Part shown: positions 29,471-34,540 of the stretch, piece after piece
Numbering within the stretch: the stretch's first letter is position 1
Layout: each line of letters begins with the position of its first letter
Virus record (IMG/VR): IMGVR_UViG_3300049733_000321
Coordinates: 1 to 34,540 of that record
Strand: one strand, 5' to 3'
Source of the DNA: a virus
DNA length: 34,540 bases
Program-made: the position numbers and the translations under genes
Notes under the pieces: generated by a model
What the model was told of the DNA's origin: nothing
What the model saw: only the letters and a program-made list of their open reading frames with translations
Databases searched by the model: none

Positions 29471-30063
29471 TGAATACAATCGCGGAAGAGATACCTATCC
29501 ATCCAGATTATCCTAATGCCGTCCCGTTTCGCATGCTCGGTCGCCGTATCCATTGGCGTCGGCGTAACTTTCAATTTGATGATGGAAGCTGGTCCTACAA
29601 TGATTTACCCGGCAAGCCAGGCGATAGGAAATTTCACATTCGCTATCACGGACTGGAATATGCTCAGAAAGCTCATCCGATTCCGACAAAACCGATCTGG
29701 CGCCCAGTCACCGATCAGGAACACTTCATTGACAACCTGGTGAGAAAGGCCAAGGAACGATCAAGACGAAGCGGTCGCCGGTTCGATATCGATTCTCGAT
29801 GGGTAATCGAACAATGCGCCAAGCAAGGTTGGTGTTGCGCGCTCACCGGCGTCAACTTTCAATTTGAGACTGATCATCGTCGCTGGTGTCTCTACGCCCC
29901 AAGCATGGACCGCATGGATCCTAACATGGGCTATACGAAGGACAACGTTCGTATTGTCCTGCTCGGACTCAACATTGCGTTAAACGATTTTGGCCTGGAG
30001 TTTTTTGACAAGCTCGCCGCCGCAAGATTGGCGTGGAAGGCCGGAAACCAGGGCAATGGCTAG
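29470..30063 (+). CDS. HNH-type nuclease with integrase-like N-terminal segment
   Basis: The 197-residue protein starts at the ATG sharing one base with the integrase stop; a GTG one codon earlier is also possible. The N-terminus (IHPDYPNAVPFRMLGRRIHW, NDLPGKPGDRKFHIRYHG) resembles the integrase N-terminus in HPDYP, F, R-x-W-R, LPG-x-P and R-x-F spacing. The C-terminal half is an HNH/EndoVII-like nuclease: CALTGVNF near 123-130, SMDRMDPNMGYTKDNVRIV near 145-163 and a NIALNDFG helix. It may be a homing or recombination nuclease that binds the same DNA sites as the integrase. The first GCTAGC repeat covers its stop codon. Base composition is less GC-rich than the neighbours, suggesting later acquisition. 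Confidence 0.8.
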   Translation: MNTIAEEIPIHPDYPNAVPFRMLGRRIHWRRRNFQFDDGSWSYNDLPGKPGDRKFHIRYHGLEYAQKAHPIPTKPIWRPVTDQEHFIDNLVRKAKERSRRSGRRFDIDSRWVIEQCAKQGWCCALTGVNFQFETDHRRWCLYAPSMDRMDPNMGYTKDNVRIVLLGLNIALNDFGLEFFDKLAAARLAWKAGNQGNG

Positions 30064-30218
30064 CATGGCTAGCGGGTTGGCTAGCAATCCATATTCCATC
30101 AATCATAACAAATGTTTGAACTTAACCATTGGGTAAGGTTAACTCTTTACTATAATTGATAAAAATTATCAGCTAGCCAATTTCGTTTCTCCATGCGTTC
30201 CAGTCTATTTGGCTAGCC
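30058..30218. repeat. Five GCTAGC palindromes in an AT-rich gap
   Basis: GCTAGC occurs at 30059, 30068, 30080, 30172 and 30212. Three copies are flanked as TTGGCTAGC (30077 and 30209 direct, 30172-30180 inverted). Between them lie TTAACC/GGTTAA (30122-30142) and GATAA/TTATC (30158-30170) inverted repeats in AT-rich sequence. It is the only gap of its kind and lies at the convergence of both transcription units, beside integrase and HNH. It is a candidate attP, bidirectional terminator or nuclease/protein-binding array. Confidence 0.75.
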
Positions 30219-30219
30219 G

Positions 30220-30426
30220 TTAAGGCACCGTGACCGGCACGCCGGCGAGTTGCAACAGAAGCAGGATGACGATGATCGCCGCTATGACCACCACCACGAT
30301 CTTGATGATCCTGCCCAGCGGCTCGCCGATCGGGATGGTGTCCACCGCCCAGTTGACGACGGCGACCACCAGCGCCAGCACCAGCAGGTAGATCAGGATG
30401 TTGACCAAGGCGGCGATGGTGATCAT
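30220..30426 (-). CDS. Two-span small membrane protein (Thivi_2564-like)
   Basis: The 68-residue protein has two hydrophobic spans (IAALVNILIYLLVLALVVAV at about 3-23 and IIKIVVVVIAAIIVILLLLQ at about 40-59). They are separated by the turn DTIPIGEPLGR. The pattern resembles the Thivi_2564-type small membrane family and also class II holins. It is the last gene of the leftward unit, and its start overlaps the preceding stop by four bases (ATGA). A holin or lysis-timing role is possible, although the endolysin is 13 kb away on the linear map. Confidence 0.7.
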   Translation of the reverse strand: MITIAALVNILIYLLVLALVVAVVNWAVDTIPIGEPLGRIIKIVVVVIAAIIVILLLLQLAGVPVTVP

Positions 30427-30623
30427 CTGGAATTCTCCTCTATCTGAAGATACCCGCACGCCCCGATGAGCGATTCGAACAGCACCTGGCGGCGGTCCTC
30501 GGCCTTCTGCATGGCGAAATAGGTGAGCACCGCGAACAGCGCCGCCAGCAGGATCGCCGCCAGGCAGTTCGGCGAATTCCTGAACGCCTCGGCGACCCGG
30601 CCGCCAGCTTCGGACAGCGTCAT
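30423..30623 (-). CDS. Single-span small membrane protein
   Basis: The 66-residue protein has an N-terminal amphipathic helix (LSEAGGRVAEAFRNSPN), one hydrophobic span at about 20-40 (CLAAILLAALFAVLTYFAMQ) and a charged C-terminus (EDRRQVLFESLIGACGYLQI). It is linked by ATGA overlaps to the fibre-associated gene before it and the two-span protein after it. Paired with that protein it may form a holin/antiholin or tail-fibre-associated membrane pair. No named family is certain. Confidence 0.7.
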   Translation of the reverse strand: MTLSEAGGRVAEAFRNSPNCLAAILLAALFAVLTYFAMQKAEDRRQVLFESLIGACGYLQIEENSR

Positions 30624-31927
30624 GCCTGCTTCGGCCGGATCGACAGCGCGATGTAGCCGCTGCCGACATTCGGCGAGAAACTCGCGGTGACGCCGTAGCC
30701 GCCGGCCGTGGCCGCCGCCTTGCGGAAGGCGGCGAAGCCGCGCGCGCCGCTGGTGGCCGACGAGACCGTGGCGTCCACGCCCGACATCGACGGCACCTGC
30801 GAGCCGTAGGCTTCCGAGCAGCCGATGATGAGTTCGTTGGTGCCGGCCGTGGTTTCGGTGTGGCTGTAGGATGCCGCCGAGGCGGTATCGAACACCGCGA
30901 ACAGGCCATCAAGGAAGGTCGTGACTGCTGCCGCCGAGGAGCTGGTGACGGTCATGAAATTGGCGATCTCGAAGATGACCAGCACGCCGGTGCCACCGGC
31001 GCCGAAAGAAGTCGGCGTCTGGGTGGCGCTCTCGGACGCGCCGGCAACCTTGTAATAGACCGAGTTACCGTCCTGACTGGCCGCGTTCTGGGTGAAATGC
31101 TGGGTCCAGCCGGTCGCGGCCGCCGGGCTGTTGTTGAAGTGGAATTGCAGCGCCACCAAAAGGTTGCCGGAAGTCGGCGCGGCGTCCAGCGTGATCGAGC
31201 CGCCCTGCGTGGCGACGCCCTTGGCCTGCACCACGGTCGGCGCCGTCTCGGCGGTGATCGGCGCGAATGCGGCCGCCACCAGCCCGCGATTGGTGTTGGT
31301 GTTGGTGGCGCTGATGGACAGCGGCGAGGATACGCCGACCGCCGACAGCTTGGCCGCCGTCTGCTGCGCCGGGTTGGTGATGTCCTGCACCGCGTCGACC
31401 TCTTCGGTCAGCCCCGTCCAGGTAAAGCCGGCATTGGTGCCGGCCGCGCCCAGCGCCGCGCCGACGATGCCGCACGGATCGGGAATGGTGAGGCTGACGG
31501 TGGCCGTGCCGGTGGCGTCGTTGCTGACGAATTCAACCGATGCCAGCCCGACCGGCGTGCCGGTATGGGAGAACACCGAGATGCCGGCCGAGCTGACGGC
31601 GCCGGATCCGGTGACGGCAATGTTGGCCGTGGTGCTGGCCGGCCACGGCAAGTAGGCGATCGCCACGGCGGAAAGCCCCGCCGGCGCGGCCTGCAATGGC
31701 GCAAGGTGCATGCGGTTGCCGTCGAGCGTGACGCTGGTGACGGTGACAGCCGCCGCGCTGCGGCGCAGCGTGACGCCGACAATGACCATGCGGTCGGACG
31801 AGGCCGCGCCGATCGAGGTGCCGTTGAACGCGGTGGAAACGGTGGAGGTCGCCGAGGTGACGAAGACAAGCGTGCCGGCGGCCGGAGCGGCGGCCGCGAA
31901 CCGGTACGGATCGACAAGAAAAGTCAT
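30620..31927 (-). CDS. Tail-associated protein with tandem beta-sandwich repeats
   Basis: The 435-residue protein starts at the ATG overlapping the tail-fibre stop (31924-31927); the frame is open further upstream but outside the operon logic. It shows two copies of a beta-sandwich-like unit: VTLRRSAAAVTVTSVTLDG near 51-69 with ISVFSHTGTPVG, and NLLVALQFHFNNSP near 250 with VLVIFEIANF. It is Ala/Ser/Thr/Gly-rich with few charged residues. The position after the tail fibre suggests a fibre tip, receptor-binding or virion-surface protein. Repeat boundaries are approximate. Confidence 0.75.
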   Translation of the reverse strand: MTFLVDPYRFAAAAPAAGTLVFVTSATSTVSTAFNGTSIGAASSDRMVIVGVTLRRSAAAVTVTSVTLDGNRMHLAPLQAAPAGLSAVAIAYLPWPASTTANIAVTGSGAVSSAGISVFSHTGTPVGLASVEFVSNDATGTATVSLTIPDPCGIVGAALGAAGTNAGFTWTGLTEEVDAVQDITNPAQQTAAKLSAVGVSSPLSISATNTNTNRGLVAAAFAPITAETAPTVVQAKGVATQGGSITLDAAPTSGNLLVALQFHFNNSPAAATGWTQHFTQNAASQDGNSVYYKVAGASESATQTPTSFGAGGTGVLVIFEIANFMTVTSSSAAAVTTFLDGLFAVFDTASAASYSHTETTAGTNELIIGCSEAYGSQVPSMSGVDATVSSATSGARGFAAFRKAAATAGGYGVTASFSPNVGSGYIALSIRPKQA

Positions 31928-33216
31928 GTCCGGGTGCCGATCAGCATGATCTTCAGCCCCTTGGCCGTGCCGTCGCCCACCGCGTCGATGTCCACGCTGA
32001 TCTCGGCATCGTCGGCCAACGTGGCATCGGAAATCACGGCGGGCGCCGCCGCCGTGGTGGATGTCTTTTCGGTGTTGTCGATCGTCAGTTTTGTCGACAG
32101 GATCGAGGCGCCGCCCTCGTTGATGTCCACGGTGAACGTTGAGCCGGAGGCCTGCGCCACCGTCAGCGAGGCGCGCACACCGGTCAGCGTCACGGCGTCC
32201 GGCATGCGGAACGTCACCTTGCCGGCGCCGCCGGTCAGCGCCGTGGCCTCGTCCGAGCACGCCACCACCATCTCGAAGGCGGCGGCGGCGGATGCCCCGG
32301 TATCGTAGCCGACACCCGACAGAACCCAGGTGTTGGGATTGGCCCGCTTCTCAAGCCACGCCTCTTCATGCTGCCGCACCGTCAGCACGGAATTCAAACT
32401 GTTGATGGTGACGCCGGGTCCGGGTGCCACGGTCAAGAGGCCAGCGCCCAGGTTGAGCAGCTTGATGGTCGTGTTGACGGCCGAGTTGACGCTGGATTGC
32501 GGCGCCACCGTCATCGTCTTGGCGCCGGCGTTGGTGAACTCCAGCCGCTTGCCGCCGTCATTGGCGCCGTGCGTGTAGGTCGTGCCGCTGATGGTCTTGC
32601 CGATGAAGACCTGTTGCGGCGTGGCCATCGCCTGGAAGTTGATGGCGGTCGTGCCGATGGTGACCGCGCTCTGGTTGGTGCAGAAGAACACCTGGTCGCC
32701 GTTGGCCGTGCCGCGTTCGACGTAGACCATCATGCCCGGCGTGATGTCGGGGTCCACGTCGGCATCGGCCGCGCGCGCCCAGGCCCCGGCCGCCGAGACA
32801 TAGATGCCATTCTGCGAACCGGTGCTCTGGTTCTTCACCAGCACGCGGGATGCCGCCGTGACAACGCCGTCGATCGTCTGTTCGCCCGACAGCGTGATGT
32901 TGGCGGTGGTGGCGACGGCGACGCTGTCCTTGAAATCGGTTGGCGCGGTCGGCGACGTGCCGCCGCCTATGACGTTGAACTTAACCTGGCCGGCGGTCGA
33001 CCAGTCGGCGGTTATCGTGGCGCTGTCGGTGACCACCCGTTCGGCGCTCAAGGCGGCATCGGCGGTCCTGACCAGATAGTCGGCGCCGCCGGGCGCCCCG
33101 CCCGTCGAGCCGTAAAGCTCGGTGAAATTGTCGTTCGTCTTGGCGAACGCGTCGCGGATCGGGTCGCCGGTGCCGTCGTTGGGCGCCGCGCCGATGTCGA
33201 TGAGTTGCTGTGCCAT
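31924..33216 (-). CDS. Tail fibre protein
   Basis: The 430-residue protein begins MAQQLIDIGAAPNDGTGDPI RDAFAKTNDNFTELYGS, a common N-terminus of phage tail fibres that attaches to the tail tip. The body is beta-rich and low in charge (TISGTTYTHGANDGGKRLEF, TVAPGPGVTINSLNSVLTV). A C-terminal jelly-roll-like domain follows (AGKVTFRMPDAVTLTGVRAS, STFTVDINEGGASIL). It would recognise the host surface. It follows the hub gene by four bases and overlaps the next start by four. Confidence 0.85.
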   Translation of the reverse strand: MAQQLIDIGAAPNDGTGDPIRDAFAKTNDNFTELYGSTGGAPGGADYLVRTADAALSAERVVTDSATITADWSTAGQVKFNVIGGGTSPTAPTDFKDSVAVATTANITLSGEQTIDGVVTAASRVLVKNQSTGSQNGIYVSAAGAWARAADADVDPDITPGMMVYVERGTANGDQVFFCTNQSAVTIGTTAINFQAMATPQQVFIGKTISGTTYTHGANDGGKRLEFTNAGAKTMTVAPQSSVNSAVNTTIKLLNLGAGLLTVAPGPGVTINSLNSVLTVRQHEEAWLEKRANPNTWVLSGVGYDTGASAAAAFEMVVACSDEATALTGGAGKVTFRMPDAVTLTGVRASLTVAQASGSTFTVDINEGGASILSTKLTIDNTEKTSTTAAAPAVISDATLADDAEISVDIDAVGDGTAKGLKIMLIGTRT

Positions 33217-33220
33217 TTAT

Positions 33221-34540
33221 TCAGCTTTCGTCCGCGAAGTGAAGGATGGTGTCGGCGGTGAGCGTGGAAGTGTCCACCGTCGCCGGAGCGAATGACTTGT
33301 AGCCGCGCGCCTCGTAGCCTCGGCCCTCGACCGGCCGGTCCTGGCCGGCGACGAGGATCGGCAGCGCGCTCATCATGAAAACGCGGAAATGCAGGTCGGA
33401 CGGTGGATCCGCGCCGAAGTCGGCCACCACGTCGGCCGTCGCGTAATGAACGCTGTTGGTCGTCGAGGTCAGCGTACGCAACCAGGTCGTGCCATCGGTG
33501 TCGTAGATGTCGATCTCGAATTCCAGCGCCGCCTCGCCGAAGTTGGCCGGGTTCAGTCCCTCCGCGATGCGCGAGCGGTAATCCCACGAAATGTCGATGC
33601 CGTCCGGCGTGGCCTCCGCCGCGTCGAGGTTGAGACAGGCGTAGGGCGTCTCGGCGGTGCCGGTGATGACGTGCGGCAGGATCGGCGCGGCGGCCGGGTT
33701 CTGCCCGTTGCCGACAGCCCGGTAATACAGCGTCTCGCCAAGGTCATCGACCGGGTGGAGCATGCTCCTGACCCACGGGAAGTTCACCAGCACGAACAGG
33801 TCGCCGACCTCGTGTGTGCCGCAGAACACTTCGGAGCCGCGATAGCCGCGCCGGGAAAAGCCGGACAGCGTATACGTGCCGTCGCCATTGTCGGTGACAT
33901 CCTTGAAGCCCACCCACTCCCAGCGGCCGGGGGCGCCGATATAGGCATTGTTGCGGCCGGAAAGCACCTCGGCCTCGGTGCGGTCGAAAAGCATGCCGGG
34001 GCGCGCGTCGCGGATGGTCACGGTGGAATCGTCGTCGAGCGCGAACGGATCGACCGGCGCGGCCAGCACCGTCGTGCAAACACCGGTGACGCCCTGGTGC
34101 GGCGACTGGTTATAAATGGCGCCCAGCGCGGTGGGCAGCGGACCGCGGTCGAGCCGGGCGCCGGACCATAGAAGCTCTTGGCTGCGCGGCCCGAGGAACC
34201 CGTATTGCACCAGCGCGGCGCCGTCCTGGTCGTGCGCGTACTGCAACAGCGGCACGTCGAGGTGGATGTATCGCGAGGCCAGGTAGACGGCGCGCCACAC
34301 CGGCACGGCGTTGGAGACGCTGGTGATGGTGGTCTCGGCCTCGGTCTGGAAATCGCGCGCCGAGATCTCCACGCCCATCGAGCGCAAGTCGATGCCGATG
34401 CCTTCAATGCGCGTGGTGTAGGTGATGGTGCCGGACGGCACCGACACGATGTCGCCGGGCAGAAGCACGCAATGCTCCGGCGCCGCGATCCAGTCATGCA
34501 CCCGCCGCTTTTCCTGGTACTCGAAGAACTTTTCGGTGAC
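33221..34540 (-). CDS. Tail hub/tip protein (GTA gp15-like), C-terminal part; begins at 2342
   Basis: This is the 3' part of the 1,183-residue hub gene that enters from base 1 through the 110-base repeat. Residues after the junction run through HDWIAAPEHCVLLPGDIV, a typical hub segment. They then pass a region rich in short beta-strands (PGRWEWVGFKDVTDNGDGT, YTLSGFSRRGYRGSE) and an Ig/fibronectin-like stretch near residues 1070-1140, ending ...ILHFADES. The stop TGA at 33223-33221 lies four bases before the ATG of the tail-fibre gene at 33216, so the two are probably co-translated. An ATG at 34501 exists inside the frame but is an internal methionine, not the start. Confidence 0.85.
   Translation of the reverse strand, partial: VTEKFFEYQEKRRVHDWIAAPEHCVLLPGDIVSVPSGTITYTTRIEGIGIDLRSMGVEISARDFQTEAETTITSVSNAVPVWRAVYLASRYIHLDVPLLQYAHDQDGAALVQYGFLGPRSQELLWSGARLDRGPLPTALGAIYNQSPHQGVTGVCTTVLAAPVDPFALDDDSTVTIRDARPGMLFDRTEAEVLSGRNNAYIGAPGRWEWVGFKDVTDNGDGTYTLSGFSRRGYRGSEVFCGTHEVGDLFVLVNFPWVRSMLHPVDDLGETLYYRAVGNGQNPAAAPILPHVITGTAETPYACLNLDAAEATPDGIDISWDYRSRIAEGLNPANFGEAALEFEIDIYDTDGTTWLRTLTSTTNSVHYATADVVADFGADPPSDLHFRVFMMSALPILVAGQDRPVEGRGYEARGYKSFAPATVDTSTLTADTILHFADES
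34431..34540. repeat. Terminal direct repeat, right copy (circular overlap)
   Basis: Exact second copy of bases 1-110. Removing it leaves a 34,430-bp circle. The repeat ends exactly at both window ends, which suggests an assembly overlap rather than a packaged terminal redundancy. Confidence 0.95.

Noticed and set aside
30860-32308. 482-codon plus-strand open frame
   Set aside because: Antisense to the tail-fibre and beta-sandwich genes, with repetitive Gly/Arg composition and no ribosome site or family resemblance.
34431-34540. Terminal repeat as true phage terminal redundancy
   Set aside because: It lies inside the hub gene, far from the terminase, and ends exactly at the window ends. An assembly overlap of a circular molecule explains it better.
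1-34540. CRISPR arrays, rRNA and tRNA genes
   Set aside because: No regularly spaced repeats of suitable length and no tRNA cloverleaf or rRNA sequence were noticed on either strand by eye. A tRNAscan-type run could still find a degenerate tRNA.

Overview
The window is the complete genome of a temperate, long-tailed (siphovirus-type) phage of an alphaproteobacterium, most likely a Rhizobiales host. The last 110 bases (34431-34540) repeat the first 110 exactly. The tail-hub gene reads through that junction without a frameshift, so the molecule is a circular map of 34,430 bp opened at an arbitrary point. The host inference rests on the high-GC sequence, a GcrA-type cell-cycle regulator, DUF1376 and DUF6456-like proteins, and a tail module of the kind found in rhodobacterial gene transfer agents (DUF3168, tail tube, frameshifted chaperone, tape measure, DUF2460, DUF2163, gp15-like hub).

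Two transcription units diverge from a switch at about 22.5-23.3 kb. The switch has two small helix-turn-helix regulators back to back, a palindromic operator that abuts the start codon of the leftward one, and a related site after the rightward one. The leftward unit (minus strand, 22.76 kb down to 1, then across the junction to 30.22 kb) begins with an HTH protein, an HTH-fused MT-A70 methyltransferase, a GcrA homologue and a C5-cytosine methyltransferase. DUF1376 and small hypothetical genes follow, including two single-membrane-span peptides of 26 and 32 codons, then a GH19-like endolysin and a DUF6456-like protein. A strong intrinsic terminator stands at 16430-16456. Beyond it come HNH, small and large terminase, a fused protease-major capsid protein, portal, head-tail connectors interleaved with collagen/LamG/Ig-like proteins, the tail genes, tail fibres and two small membrane proteins.

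The rightward unit (23.4-30.06 kb) holds an unrecognised HTH protein and a protein with a DGQHR-like motif, each followed by a terminator-like hairpin. It continues with a YqaJ-type exonuclease, a Bet/RecT annealing protein, two AlpA-like (excisionase-type) proteins, small membrane or coiled-coil proteins, a tyrosine integrase and an HNH-type nuclease. The nuclease carries an N-terminal segment resembling that of the integrase. The two units converge on an AT-rich gap (30064-30219) with five copies of the palindrome GCTAGC, the best candidate for attP or another protein-binding array.

Genes are packed with 1-, 4- or 8-base start/stop overlaps, which helped fix start codons and reveal genes too short for ordinary gene finding. 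No helicase, primase or polymerase is recognisable, so replication probably depends on the host. The most notable points are the integrase-like HNH nuclease with the adjacent GCTAGC array, the -1 frameshift in the tail chaperone, the internal capsid start, the propeller-like insertion in the tail hub, the GcrA/methyltransferase cluster and the operator pair around the immunity switch.
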